A stretch of DNA of 34,417 bases from RGIG3528 sp963649295 (GCA_963649295.1 CAVJHK010000018.1:1-34417); one strand, 5' to 3'. Shown: positions 1 through 8,742, counted from the first letter of the stretch. Notes: a model not told the origin generated them from the sequence alone. Numbers and translations are program-made.

Positions 1-52
1 GAGCATCTGCCTTACAAGCAGAGGGTCACAGGTTCGAACCCTGTAACTTCCA
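1..52 (+). tRNA. tRNA-Val(TAC), 5' end outside the window
   Basis: Only the part from the D-arm onward is present. The anticodon stem TCTGC/GCAGA encloses the loop CTTACAA, giving anticodon TAC (valine). A T-arm with TTCGAAC loop and the 3' acceptor strand AACTTCC plus discriminator A follow. No CCA is encoded. It is the first of five closely spaced tRNA genes on this strand. Confidence 0.93.
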
Positions 53-53
53 C

Positions 54-82
54 TTGACATTCTTTATATATTCGTGTAAACT
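54..82 (+). promoter_or_regulatory. possible internal promoter between tRNA-Val and tRNA-Thr
   Basis: A perfect -35 hexamer TTGACA (54-59) is followed after 17 nt by TAAACT (77-82), a 4/6 match to the -10 consensus. It lies in the only longer spacer of the tRNA cluster and could add transcription of the downstream tRNAs. The -10 is weak, so this is tentative. Confidence 0.35.
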
Positions 83-102
83 TTAGTGGTCCTAAAATTT
101 AC

Positions 103-174
103 GCCGATGTGGCTCAACGGCAGAGCAGCTGATTTGTAATCAGCAGGTTAACGGTTCGAATCCGCTCATCGGCT
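103..174 (+). tRNA. tRNA-Thr(TGT)
   Basis: Acceptor strands GCCGATG (103-109) and CATCGGC (167-173) pair fully. The anticodon stem GCTGA/TCAGC encloses TTTGTAA, giving anticodon TGT (threonine). The T-loop is TTCGAAT. CCA is not encoded. It lies 4 nt before the next tRNA, so the group is surely one precursor transcript. Confidence 0.95.
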
Positions 175-178
175 TTAT

Positions 179-260
179 GGATGGGTTCCCGAGTGGCCAA
201 AGGGGGCAGACTGTAAATCTGTTAGCAACGCTTTCGAAGGTCCGAATCCTTCCCCATCCA
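179..260 (+). tRNA. tRNA-Tyr(GTA)
   Basis: Acceptor strands GGATGGG (179-185) and CCCATCC (253-259) pair fully. The anticodon loop CTGTAAA gives GTA (tyrosine). The gene is 82 nt long because of the long variable arm expected of a class II tRNA such as bacterial tRNA-Tyr. Confidence 0.95.
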
Positions 261-283
261 TTATTTTTATAATTTCATTCCAT

Positions 284-357
<74 letters not shown>

Positions 358-363
358 CTTAAT

Positions 364-436
<73 letters not shown>

Positions 437-447
437 TTTTTATATTT

Positions 448-1125
448 ATGAATGAGCTTTTGATTAGGCCAATAGCATATATCAGAACCGACTTCCCCGA
501 CAAGTTCGGTATTCCTCGTCAGGGTGGTGTGATTGATATGCTTAAAGGCCGTATTTTTTTTGAAAAAGAATATAATGACCGGAATTATGTGAGGGAAATA
601 GAACAATATTCTCATCTATGGCTTATTTGGGGATTTTCAAAGAATTTTGATAGGGAAGCAAAGCACAGTACCGTTCGTCCGCCTGTGCTCGGCGGAAATG
701 AGCGTGTGGGCGTTTTTGCGAGCCGTTCGCCCTTTCGCCCGAATCCTCTTGCCTTAAGCGCAGTAAAGCTTGAAGGAGCGGAATATACAAAAAAAGGCCC
801 TGTGCTTATTGTATCAGGCATTGACATGGCGGATATGACACCCATTTATGACATAAAGCCGTATCTTAAATATACAGATGCGATTACGGACGCAAATGAC
901 GGGTTTTCCTATGCAACAAAGGAAGCTTTGTTGAAAGTCGATTTTTGCGGAAATGACCGGGCGCTTGATCCTGAAATTATAAGAACTCTTTCTTTCATTC
1001 TGTCAAATGATCCGAGACCGCATTATCAGGCGGATCCAACCAGAATTTACAATATGACTTATGCCGGATACAATATAAGCTTTCGTGTGGAAAATAAGAC
1101 GGTATATGTTCTCAAAATTATTTGA
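448..1125 (+). CDS. trmO: TrmO-type tRNA methyltransferase (TsaA/YaeB family)
   Basis: The 225-aa product matches the TsaA/TrmO family, SAM-dependent enzymes that N6-methylate the t6A37 nucleoside of tRNA-Thr. Visible family motifs are ASRSPFRPNPLALS (about residues 91-104) and the DIKPY motif (135-139). The C-terminal part is the usual small extension. An upstream in-frame start at 379 would lie inside tRNA-Phe, so ATG 448 is chosen. No clear ribosome binding site fits in the 11-nt gap; a GGAACTGGG stretch of the tRNA 3' end is the only purine-rich sequence at suitable distance. Expression is therefore probably by read-through from the tRNA cluster, which includes a tRNA-Thr gene. It converges with, and overlaps by 8 nt, the MATE gene on the other strand. 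Confidence 0.85.
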   Translation: MNELLIRPIAYIRTDFPDKFGIPRQGGVIDMLKGRIFFEKEYNDRNYVREIEQYSHLWLIWGFSKNFDREAKHSTVRPPVLGGNERVGVFASRSPFRPNPLALSAVKLEGAEYTKKGPVLIVSGIDMADMTPIYDIKPYLKYTDAITDANDGFSYATKEALLKVDFCGNDRALDPEIIRTLSFILSNDPRPHYQADPTRIYNMTYAGYNISFRVENKTVYVLKII

Positions 1126-2497
1126 ACCCATCCTTTAAAGCCTGTATACCCTGCGGTGTTACGGGCTTTATCCATTTTCCGCGGTAGAGATGGACATGCA
1201 TAAGTATATAACGGATTGGTTCGTCAATGTAGCTTGCCGCAAAGGTTACAAGAAAAGGAAGCTTAAATACAAGTCCCGAAAGGACAACGGCCGGTACAAC
1301 CATTATATATTGGAATACAATTTCAAGTACTGTTCCGTATGTGGCATCTCCGCCTGAACGGAAGGTATCGTTTTGGGCCCAGTTGCCCATGCGAATAAAA
1401 GCTGCAATTGTGTAAATTATGAGCATTTTGCTGCATATTTCAAAGCTTTCGCCGGAGAGATTCATAGTTTTTGAAAGAAGAGGTGCATGTATTGCAATAA
1501 GGAAAATTCCGGCTGCGGCAATAACTGTTTGGCAAAGGTAGATAAGCCGGATTGCTTTTTGATAAGCGTCTTTTATGTTGCCGGCTCCGATCTGTTTTCC
1601 CACAAGAACCGAAGCGGCATTGGAAAATCCCGTAAAGAATGCAATAATAAAACCTTCAAAGGTTCTGAAAACGGCTGTTGCGGCAATTGCCGATTTTGAC
1701 TGACGCCCAAGAACAACATTTATAATCATGATTCCGATTCCGATTAACATTTCGTTCATGAGTATCGGTGCACACTTTTTAAAATAGAGAATAACGGATT
1801 TTTTTGTCCATTTGAAGTGGCGGTTAAGCGCGAGAATGTATTTGTGATGACTTAATTTGCCCATAATGAGAACAACTGAGGCATTTACAAATGCGGAAAT
1901 TACCGTTGCGACTGCCGCACCCTTTACGCCGAGACACGGCATACCAAAATTTCCGAAGATTAAGCAGTAATTAAAAAAGATGTTTGTAATTACCGATGCG
2001 ATTGCTCCGATAAGCGGAATTTTTACCCGGTCTGTTGTACGGAGAAGTGCGGACATACACATTGAATAGACCTGCATAGGATAAGCAAATCCGACAATCT
2101 TAAGGTATTCGATGCCGATTGCTTGAATTTGCGGCTTGTCTGTATAAAGAGCCATGATGAGATTTGGAAAAAAATGGGCAAATAGTCCAAAGATGAGCCC
2201 AACGGTCATCATAAGAGTAAAGGTGATTCCGTAAGAACGGTTTACGTTGTCGTCATCTCCGGCACCAAAAAATTGCGAAAAGAACAGCATTCCGCCGCCT
2301 ACAAAGCCCCAATAGCACGAAAGCATCAATGATGAGAATTGTGCGCATAGTCCGACTGCACCGACTTCAAGCTCGCCGAGATTTGAAATCATCATTGTGT
2401 CAACCATGCTGCCTGTTGTTGTAAGGACGTTTTGCATGGCAATGGGAACGGCGATTATTGCAACCGATTTTATAAATTTTTTCCAATCAAATTTCAT
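1118..2497 (-). CDS. MATE family multidrug/Na+ antiporter
   Basis: The 459-aa polytopic membrane protein has the MATE length and the layout of two six-helix halves. The N-terminus carries the typical stretch IAVPIAMQNVLTTTGSMVDT (about residues 15-34), and FSQFFGAGDDDNV follows the second helix. The second half has the FSNAASVLVGKQIGAG segment, the family's repeated VGK-IGAG motif. The family exports cationic drugs and metabolites using a Na+ or H+ gradient; the substrate here cannot be read from sequence. An AAGGAA ribosome binding site lies about 13 nt before the ATG. It is single and divergent from trmB, with a 106-bp shared promoter region. Confidence 0.88.
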   Translation of the reverse strand: MKFDWKKFIKSVAIIAVPIAMQNVLTTTGSMVDTMMISNLGELEVGAVGLCAQFSSLMLSCYWGFVGGGMLFFSQFFGAGDDDNVNRSYGITFTLMMTVGLIFGLFAHFFPNLIMALYTDKPQIQAIGIEYLKIVGFAYPMQVYSMCMSALLRTTDRVKIPLIGAIASVITNIFFNYCLIFGNFGMPCLGVKGAAVATVISAFVNASVVLIMGKLSHHKYILALNRHFKWTKKSVILYFKKCAPILMNEMLIGIGIMIINVVLGRQSKSAIAATAVFRTFEGFIIAFFTGFSNAASVLVGKQIGAGNIKDAYQKAIRLIYLCQTVIAAAGIFLIAIHAPLLSKTMNLSGESFEICSKMLIIYTIAAFIRMGNWAQNDTFRSGGDATYGTVLEIVFQYIMVVPAVVLSGLVFKLPFLVTFAASYIDEPIRYILMHVHLYRGKWIKPVTPQGIQALKDGFK

Positions 2498-2537
2498 ATT
2501 GAATTAAAATTCCTTTTTGTTTATGATAGTGTTGTTA

Positions 2538-2578
2538 TGGCAAATTTTGATTGCCAATGGCTGATGATAGCATATAAA
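2538..2578 (+). promoter_or_regulatory. probable trmB promoter with an overlapping inverted repeat
   Basis: A -35 TTGCCA (2551-2556) and a -10 TATAAA (2573-2578) are separated by 16 nt, placing the start just before the trmB ribosome binding site. The -35 is the right arm of an inverted repeat TGGCAA-7 nt-TTGCCA (2538-2556). That repeat also sits in the divergent MATE promoter region and could bind a regulator. Confidence 0.4.
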
Positions 2579-2603
2579 ATTTTATAACGCAACAGGAGAA
2601 AAT

Positions 2604-3287
2604 ATGAGACTCAAAAAAGTAAAGGGTGCCGAAGAAAAAGTTGAAGCGAGCGCTTTTGTGGTACATAATTCAAAGGAATATAAAGGCAGATGGCATGAAT
2701 TTTTCGGTAATGACCGGCCTGTTTTTCTTGAAATAGGAATGGGAAAGGGGACTTTTATAAGCACGCTTTCAAAATTGCATCCCGAAAACAATTATCTCGG
2801 AATGGAGAAATTTTCGAGTGTTATTGTGAGAGCGACAGAAAAGCAGGAAAATGACCCTGAAGCTCCCAAAAACCTGTTTTTCCTCTTTGATGATGCTGAG
2901 GAACTTGTGGATATTTTCGGAAAAAACGAAATTAATACGATTTATCTTAATTTTTCGGACCCTTGGCCAAAGGCAAGACATGAAAAAAGAAGACTAACGT
3001 CTCCGGCTTACCTTGCAAGATATAAGGAAGTATTGGCTGACAGCGGAAAAATAATTTTTAAAACTGACAATACAGGCTTATTTGATTATTCGCTTGAATC
3101 CTTTAAAAATGCGGGCTGGGAAATCGAAAACGTAACATATGATCTTCATAAGTCAGAATATGCAGCGGGAAACGTCATGACGGAATATGAAGAAAAATTC
3201 AGCAGACTCGGAAAAAAGATTTGCCGTCTTGTTGCAAGTATGGGGACGGATAAGCAGGAAACGGAAGAAAAGATTCCGGAAAAGTAG
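2604..3287 (+). CDS. trmB: tRNA (guanine-N7)-methyltransferase TrmB
   Basis: The 227-aa protein is a class I SAM-dependent methyltransferase that makes m7G46 in tRNA. Motif I is FLEIGMGKGTF (about residues 41-51). The diagnostic TrmB motif NFSDPWPKARHEKRRL (about 116-131) contains the substrate-binding residues. The C-terminus has the conserved TEYEEKFSRLGKKI segment. AGGAG lies 6 nt before ATG 2604. Length fits the family. It is followed by 123 nt of purine-rich, AAAGG-repeating sequence before the carboxypeptidase gene, in which I see no terminator. Confidence 0.95.
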   Translation: MRLKKVKGAEEKVEASAFVVHNSKEYKGRWHEFFGNDRPVFLEIGMGKGTFISTLSKLHPENNYLGMEKFSSVIVRATEKQENDPEAPKNLFFLFDDAEELVDIFGKNEINTIYLNFSDPWPKARHEKRRLTSPAYLARYKEVLADSGKIIFKTDNTGLFDYSLESFKNAGWEIENVTYDLHKSEYAAGNVMTEYEEKFSRLGKKICRLVASMGTDKQETEEKIPEK

Positions 3288-3410
3288 GAAAATCAGGGAA
3301 AGCATAAAAAGGATCCGGCAAAGCGGGAAAAGGATAGAAAAAGTAGGAAGAAACGAATCCTAATAAGTCGGATGAAGATTGAATGTAATCAAAGGAAACA
3401 AAAATTCTGT

Positions 3411-5153
3411 ATGAAGAAATATTTTACAAAATATGCATTTATCTGCTTATTTATAATGATATCGGTTTTAAGCGGATGCGAGAAGAGTAAAACAAAAGAA
3501 AGAGAGCCGGGCAGCATAAAGGAGACAGTGACACTTACACCTACGGGAACGTCGGACGTGACACTTACACCTACGGGAACGTCGGACGTGACATTCACGC
3601 CGACAAGTGCAATGGGTGATGAGCAGACTAAGGTGCCTTCAATAACACCTACAGAAATTGTAAATCCTACCGGATACGTCACCTCGGGTGTTTCGGCCAC
3701 TCCCACCATAACCGCCATCCCTGTTGTTTCGGTCACTCCCGCAATAACAGTCACCCCTGCTGTGTCGGCTGTTCCCGCCATAACCGTTACTCCGGATGTG
3801 TCGGTCACCCCCGGCATAACTGCCACCCCCGCCATAACAGACTTTCCTGCCGTAACTTCCGCTCCCGTTATAACTGCCACACCCACTATATCCGCCACTC
3901 CTGCCGCCACCGGCACAGTTATCCCCACATTTCCGTGTGACGCGTGGATAAATTGTTATTATGTGTCTCTTCGCGACATAAATAATGTGGATAACAAGGT
4001 TTTGCGTGTATATAACGGCACAAAGATTACTCTTACCGGCGAAAGCGAAAACGAATTTTATTTTAAATGCGAATATGCGGGAAACCGGTACCTTGTATGC
4101 AATAAATATATTACGTATAAGGAAATGTATGAGTATGATCCGGACGCACTTACGATTGTTGACGGAAGAGCACACAAGTATTCATATTCCGAGCTTACAC
4201 AGGATTTAAAGGAGCTTTCCGAAAAGTATCCGGATATTTTTTCATATTATACAGCCGGAAAATCATCAGACAATCGGAATATTTATGTATGTAAAGTAGG
4301 AAATCCCAATGCCGAAAAGGTGATTTTTTATACGGGAACGACTCATGCGAGAGAATATTGCACTACAGAGCTTCTTATGATGATGACGGAATATTATTTG
4401 TATAATTACAATACCGGTTGGTATGAAGATTATACATATAAGGAATTGTTTGATGAAATATGTGTTGTGATGATTCCGATGCTTAATCCCGATGGGGCGG
4501 AAATTTGCATAAACGGACCGGATGCGATTCGTGATGCCGAAATCCGCAAAAAAGTCAGGGAAATGTACAAAAAAGAAGATGTCATATTTTATGAAAAATA
4601 CGGTTATCACTATACTACGCTTTATGAGCGCTGGAAGGCGAATGCGGTTGGGATCGATTTGAACAGAAATTACGATTACGGCTGGGAAGAAACGGATGAT
4701 TGGTATGAGCCCGCAAGCAGCGGATATAAGGGCACTGAGCCTTTTTCTGCGGAGGAAGTAAAGGTGCAAGTGAAGGTATTAAATGAGCTTTTGAGCACGA
4801 AGAAGGTGTGCTTTTCGGTATCTTATCATGCAACGGGCGAAACGCTCTCCTGGGATGTCGGGCAAACGGGCGAATTTAGGACGGAATGTGAGACGGCGGT
4901 AAAAAAACTTGCTTATTATACCGATTATATCGAAAACATGAACGAAATGACATATTATGCCGGAAAAATCAGTCTTGCGGGATATACGGACTGGCTAAAC
5001 GGATGTGAGATTGTGCCTTCGGTGACAATAGAAATTCTTGGAAGCAGTGTATTTTTGTCATGTGAGGTGCCGGATTTAAGCGAAGCTTTTATTCAAAACA
5101 GAGAAGTGTGGGCGGTGCTTGGGAGTCTTTATTATGAAAAGGAAGAAAATTAA
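3411..5153 (+). CDS. M14 family zinc carboxypeptidase, secreted lipoprotein
   Basis: The 580-aa protein starts at ATG 3411, behind GGAAA at about 12 nt. This start gives a clean lipoprotein signal ending in LSGC, with Cys23 the lipidated residue; an earlier in-frame ATG at 3372 would add 13 polar residues. Residues 40-175 form a Thr/Pro/Val-rich linker of TPT and TPA units, suggesting a cell-surface spacer. An SH3-like domain (about 178-235) follows, then the M14 peptidase domain (about 255-570). Zinc ligands are H312 and E315 (THARE) and H473 (SYH). DLNRN (416-420) supplies the substrate-binding Arg, and E541 (TIEIL) the catalytic Glu. All active-site residues are present. Family members remove C-terminal residues from peptides or trim peptidoglycan stem peptides. 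The gene overlaps dacF by 20 nt, which favours a cell-wall role (inference). Confidence 0.88.
   Translation: MKKYFTKYAFICLFIMISVLSGCEKSKTKEREPGSIKETVTLTPTGTSDVTLTPTGTSDVTFTPTSAMGDEQTKVPSITPTEIVNPTGYVTSGVSATPTITAIPVVSVTPAITVTPAVSAVPAITVTPDVSVTPGITATPAITDFPAVTSAPVITATPTISATPAATGTVIPTFPCDAWINCYYVSLRDINNVDNKVLRVYNGTKITLTGESENEFYFKCEYAGNRYLVCNKYITYKEMYEYDPDALTIVDGRAHKYSYSELTQDLKELSEKYPDIFSYYTAGKSSDNRNIYVCKVGNPNAEKVIFYTGTTHAREYCTTELLMMMTEYYLYNYNTGWYEDYTYKELFDEICVVMIPMLNPDGAEICINGPDAIRDAEIRKKVREMYKKEDVIFYEKYGYHYTTLYERWKANAVGIDLNRNYDYGWEETDDWYEPASSGYKGTEPFSAEEVKVQVKVLNELLSTKKVCFSVSYHATGETLSWDVGQTGEFRTECETAVKKLAYYTDYIENMNEMTYYAGKISLAGYTDWLNGCEIVPSVTIEILGSSVFLSCEVPDLSEAFIQNREVWAVLGSLYYEKEEN
3528..3587 (+). 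repeat. two perfect 30-bp tandem repeats in the Thr/Pro linker
   Basis: Positions 3528-3557 and 3558-3587 are identical and encode two copies of the decapeptide VTLTPTGTSD. A third, degenerate unit follows from 3588. The rest of the linker (to about 3930) is a looser run of Val-Thr-Pro/Ala units rich in ACTCCC and ACCGCC codons. DNA-level identity suggests recent slippage or unequal exchange. Confidence 0.9.
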
Positions 5154-6498
5154 AAAGATTTTTGGTTTGTGGATTGCCTTTGTGCTAACGGTTTCTTTGA
5201 TACCTGTGAGGTATGTGAAAGCGGAAATTGCAGATTGGCCGGAGGGACCTTATACAAATGCGAAAACAGCCGTGCTTATTGAGGCAGAGTCGGGGACGGT
5301 GCTTTATGATAAGGATATGAAGGAGAAAATGTTTCCGGCAAGCACCACAAAGATAATTACGGCACTTCTTGCAATCGAAAAGCTTGAGCCCGACACCGAA
5401 ATCACGATGACCCACGATGCCGTTTATTCGATGGGCTGGGATGCAAGCAGAGTGGGGATGGAAGAAGGAGAGGCGCTCTCGCTTACGCAATCGCTTTATG
5501 CGATTTTGCTTGCGTCCGCAAACGAGGTGAGCTATGCCGTTGCGGAAAGAATAGGAAGCGGCGATATTGATGTGTTTCTTGATATGGCAAATGAGCGTGC
5601 AGAGTCTCTTGGGTGCGTAAACACAAATATAATGAATCCGCATGGACTTCACGACGAAAATCATTATACGTGTGCGTATGACCTTGCGTTAATAATGAAA
5701 AAGTGCATCGAATATGACACTTTTTGCGATATTTCAAACAATTATTATTATAAGCTTCCCAATAATCCTGAGGGAGAAGAAAGGGTTATTGCGCAGACAC
5801 ACAAGATTCTTCGCCATACGCTTACCTATGACGGTGTTTTTGCGGGGAAGACGGGAAGCACGAACGAAGCGGGATACTGCCTTGTGACGGCGGCAAAACG
5901 TGACGGAATGACGCTCATTGCGGTTGTTATGGGTGAAGGTACAAACAGCGATTCCTATACGGATACAATGGCTCTTTTTGACTACGGCTTTGATAATTTT
6001 AAAACAATAACCATGGAAAAGACAGAAAAAAGTGCAAATGATTTTCCGGAGCTTTTTAATGACGGGGAAAGCGTGTCCTTATATTTGGAAATGCCGGTTT
6101 CGGTTGAAAAAACCGTGCTTGTGGTTCCGAATAAAGCAAGTGAAGCGGATATAACGGTGCAAAGTAACATAACCGAGATGCTTGTGCTTGATGCGGGCAA
6201 CAATAAAATCGGGGAAATCACGTATCTGTATGGGGACAGAGTACTTGGTGAAGCCAAAATCAATCTTTATTCCGCGGAATATATGATTGTGGATCCGGCG
6301 GAGCTTTATTTAAAGGAAGTGGGCGGAACGGACGAGTTTGACCCTGTGCAATACGAAAGGCTTAAAGGCACATATGAGTGGCCCGTCGAGGAAAAAAAGG
6401 ATTATACAAAACCGATTGTGCTCTATTCCGTCGGGATTTGCGTGACGCTCTCGGCATTTTTGTTTCTTGTGTGGCTCTATGTGAAGAGCAGGAAATAA
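5134..6498 (+). CDS. dacF: D-alanyl-D-alanine carboxypeptidase (S11, DacF/PBP5 type)
   Basis: The 454-aa protein is a low-molecular-weight penicillin-binding protein that removes the terminal D-Ala of peptidoglycan pentapeptides. It has an N-terminal signal ending near VKA (residue 30). The three catalytic motifs are intact: S70-T-T-K73, S128-A-N130, and K239-T-G241. A beta-rich C-terminal domain follows, then a membrane segment at about residues 427-448 ending in YVKSRK, so the enzyme is anchored from outside. ATG 5134 is chosen because GGGAG lies 8 nt upstream; a TTG at 5119 is possible but worse placed. The gene starts 20 nt before the stop of the M14 peptidase gene, implying translational coupling. 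The symbol is by family; it could equally be called dacA/dacB-like. Its last 28 nt form the first copy of a triplicated 35-bp repeat. Confidence 0.9.
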   Translation: MKRKKIKKIFGLWIAFVLTVSLIPVRYVKAEIADWPEGPYTNAKTAVLIEAESGTVLYDKDMKEKMFPASTTKIITALLAIEKLEPDTEITMTHDAVYSMGWDASRVGMEEGEALSLTQSLYAILLASANEVSYAVAERIGSGDIDVFLDMANERAESLGCVNTNIMNPHGLHDENHYTCAYDLALIMKKCIEYDTFCDISNNYYYKLPNNPEGEERVIAQTHKILRHTLTYDGVFAGKTGSTNEAGYCLVTAAKRDGMTLIAVVMGEGTNSDSYTDTMALFDYGFDNFKTITMEKTEKSANDFPELFNDGESVSLYLEMPVSVEKTVLVVPNKASEADITVQSNITEMLVLDAGNNKIGEITYLYGDRVLGEAKINLYSAEYMIVDPAELYLKEVGGTDEFDPVQYERLKGTYEWPVEEKKDYTKPIVLYSVGICVTLSAFLFLVWLYVKSRK

Positions 6499-6575
6499 GG
6501 ATTGTATGGCTTTATGTGAAGAGCAGGAAATAAGGATTGTATGGCTCTATGTGAAGAACAGGAAATAAGGATTGT
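6471..6575 (+). repeat. three tandem 35-bp copies of the dacF 3' end
   Basis: Units at 6471-6505, 6506-6540 and 6541-6575 differ at only a few positions (for example GCTCTA/GCTTTA and GAGCA/GAACA). The first unit contains the last codons and stop of dacF. The third unit runs directly into the Fic-family remnant and provides its only possible start codon. Confidence 0.92.
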
Positions 6576-6981
6576 TCTTTATCGAGCAGGGTATTTTGTA
6601 GGAAAGTATATATCGCTTGAAAGCAGAATTGCCAAATATAAGGATTTGTATTACGATGCTTTATATGACAGTCAAATCGGCCGGCATGAGGAAAAGGATA
6701 ATCCGGTTCCGTTTATTAAGTATATGCTTATGACGATTCTTGCCGCATATAATGATTTTGAGGAAAGGATAAGCATTGTAGGCAAGAAACAAACGTCAAC
6801 CGAACTTGTCGAGGGCGCATTTAATACCAAAATCGGAAAACTTACAAAATCCGATATAGCTGAACTTTGTCCGACAATATCCGTCAGTGCGGTTGAAAAG
6901 GCTATTGCCGGTTTGATAAAGAGCGGAAGGGTAAAAAAATACGGCCGGGGAAAAAACACTTTTTATGTGCTGCTAAAATAA
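6541..6981 (+). pseudogene. C-terminal remnant of a Fic-family protein
   Basis: The 146-aa reading frame resembles the region after the catalytic core of Fic/DOC proteins. LYRAGYFVGKYISLESRI (about residues 13-30) and PFIKYMLMTILAAYNDFEER (56-75) fit the helices that follow the active site. Residues 98-145 look like the winged-helix tail common in Fic-family regulators. The AMP-transferring motif HPFxDGNGR should lie just upstream but is absent, so adenylylation activity is lost. The first 12 residues come from the third copy of the dacF 35-bp repeat, so the present start is a junction product. An AAGG lies 5 nt before ATG 6541, so a short DNA-binding-type protein could still be made. Family assignment rests on recalled motifs. 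Confidence 0.65.
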
Positions 6982-7096
6982 GTATTTTCGTAAAAATATA
7001 TTGAAATTACGAGAAAAGAGAAATATGAGAGAAGGGATTTGCTTGTTTTTGTGAGGATAAACTTGACGGGCATTATTCCAAAAAGTTACATAAATA

Positions 7097-7158
7097 TGTT
7101 ATAATCATCAAAGCGCTTTTGCGCGGATATATGAGGCAAAAGATTCAAATTTCTTTTG
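7097..7158 (+). promoter_or_regulatory. extended -10 promoter and two operator-like palindromes before the MFS gene
   Basis: TGTTATAAT (7097-7105) is an extended -10; the sequence 17 nt upstream of it is a poor -35. Just after the expected start lies GCGC-TTTT-GCGC (7113-7124), a perfect inverted repeat. A second perfect inverted repeat, CAAAAGA-8 nt-TCTTTTG (7137-7158), follows. Both are well placed for a repressor to block transcription. No regulator gene is adjacent. Confidence 0.5.
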
Positions 7159-7193
7159 ACCTTAAATTTATTTCATAAAAAAGAGGAGGTTTT

Positions 7194-8615
7194 ATGGAGT
7201 TAAAGCTTAATTACAAAAGAACGTTTTTGATTGGGTTTGCGTTCTTTGGGATTTGCTTGTTGTGGCAGGTTTACGATTCGTGGTGTCCGACTTTTTTGAC
7301 GGACATTCTTGCGAGAAATATGTATGGGGTGACATCTGCGGAATTAAAAAGCGGTGCCGCGGACAAAATCTTAAATGTGCAATGGCTTGTCGGAATTGTC
7401 ATGGCTTGTGACAATTTGGCCGCACTCATTCTTCTTCCGATATTCGGAAATCTGTCCGATAAGACCAAAACACCGATCGGAAAAAGAATGCCTTATATTC
7501 TTACGGGAACATTTGTTGCCGCATTTGCTTTTCCTTTTATTCCGCTATTTTTCCACTATAATAACATCGGCGGAATGATTGCGATGATGGCGATTGTTCT
7601 TATATTTATGATGATGTACAGAAATCCCGCCGTGTCCCTTATGCCGGATATTACACCAAAGCCGCTCAGAGCAAAGGCAAACGGCATCATAAATATCACG
7701 GGATATTTTGGCGGTGCCTTTGCGACCGTGCTCGGAATATTTTTAGTACTCAGCAAATATATAAATGCAGAGGATTCCGCAAGAAAGCTTTATATAATAG
7801 AAATACCTTTTGTTGTGGCTTCTGTCCTGATGGTGATTTCGGCGCTTGTGCTTTTCTTTACGATTAAGGAAAACAAGCTTCTTTCCGAAATGCACGCGGA
7901 GCTTGAGTATGGCGAAAAATTGGCAGCGGTTGCAACACCGGTTGATGATGACAAGCCTATGTCAAAGGAAAATAAGACAATGCTTTTTGCGATACTTGCG
8001 GCAGAGTTTTTGTGGTTTTTGGCAGACAACGGAATCGGAACATATATAGGAAATTATGTTATTTATTATCTCAAATCGGCATCAAGCTCCACCATGTATC
8101 TTACGATAATCGGCGGACTTTCGTCAGTAATAGGATTTGCCGTTGCCGGATTTATTGCGGATAAAATCGGCCGCAAATGGACCATAACGACGGGACTCAC
8201 AATTACCGCCGTTGCAATTTTCGGAATGTGCTTTGTCCTTCCGACAGGAAAAATTGTGGGAGAGCACGGAGAACATGTTTTCCCCGCCGTATTGTTTGCG
8301 ATATGGGCATTTAAGGGCTTTGGAATGGCTCTTGTTCACAATTGTTCTTTCCCTATGGTTGTGGAGCTTTGTTCTTCAAAGAAAATCGGAAAATTCACAG
8401 GATATTATTATACGGCAAGCATGGCATCCCAAACCGTTACGCCCGTGCTGCTCGGCTTTATATTTAACAGAACGCTGTTCTGGCGTGCTCTTCCGATTTA
8501 TGCAACCATAGCTTATGTGACAAGTGCCGTTGTATTTACACTTTTTGTAAAAAACATAAAGGCAAAAAAGGTTGAGAACGCAAAAGGGCTTGAGGCACTG
8601 GGAGACAGTGACTGA
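7194..8615 (+). CDS. MFS transporter, GPH/SLC45-like sugar symporter type
   Basis: The 473-aa protein has about 12 predicted membrane segments. LSDKTKTPIGKRMPYI (about residues 85-100) is the conserved cytoplasmic loop between helices 2 and 3 of glycoside-pentoside-hexuronide and SLC45-type symporters. A second copy of the loop motif, ADKIGRKW, starts the second half. A central charged loop (about 223-265) joins the two halves. The family imports sugars or glycosides with H+ or Na+; the substrate is not readable. An excellent AGAGGAGG site lies 5 nt before ATG 7194. It is a single-gene unit with its own promoter and a strong terminator. No metabolic genes adjoin it. Confidence 0.8.
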   Translation: MELKLNYKRTFLIGFAFFGICLLWQVYDSWCPTFLTDILARNMYGVTSAELKSGAADKILNVQWLVGIVMACDNLAALILLPIFGNLSDKTKTPIGKRMPYILTGTFVAAFAFPFIPLFFHYNNIGGMIAMMAIVLIFMMMYRNPAVSLMPDITPKPLRAKANGIINITGYFGGAFATVLGIFLVLSKYINAEDSARKLYIIEIPFVVASVLMVISALVLFFTIKENKLLSEMHAELEYGEKLAAVATPVDDDKPMSKENKTMLFAILAAEFLWFLADNGIGTYIGNYVIYYLKSASSSTMYLTIIGGLSSVIGFAVAGFIADKIGRKWTITTGLTITAVAIFGMCFVLPTGKIVGEHGEHVFPAVLFAIWAFKGFGMALVHNCSFPMVVELCSSKKIGKFTGYYYTASMASQTVTPVLLGFIFNRTLFWRALPIYATIAYVTSAVVFTLFVKNIKAKKVENAKGLEALGDSD

Positions 8616-8662
8616 TGGGACAGACAAAGAAGTAAGTAAAAAAAATATAAGAGACCCAAAAA

Positions 8663-8695
8663 GGGAACGGCTTTTTGTCCGTTCCCATTTTTTTG
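8663..8695 (+). terminator. rho-independent terminator of the MFS gene
   Basis: An 8-bp stem GGGAACGG (8663-8670) / CCGTTCCC (8679-8686) with an 8-nt loop is followed by ATTTTTTT. It lies 47 nt after the stop codon. Confidence 0.9.
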
Positions 8696-8742
8696 GTACT
8701 TGCATGTGGCACTTGTATTTTGGGCTTTTGGGAAAACAAAAG

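Noticed and set aside
3389..4175. long minus-strand frames opposite the Thr/Pro linker
   Set aside because: Low-complexity Val/Thr/Gly sequence is the complement of the repeated linker codons, not a gene.
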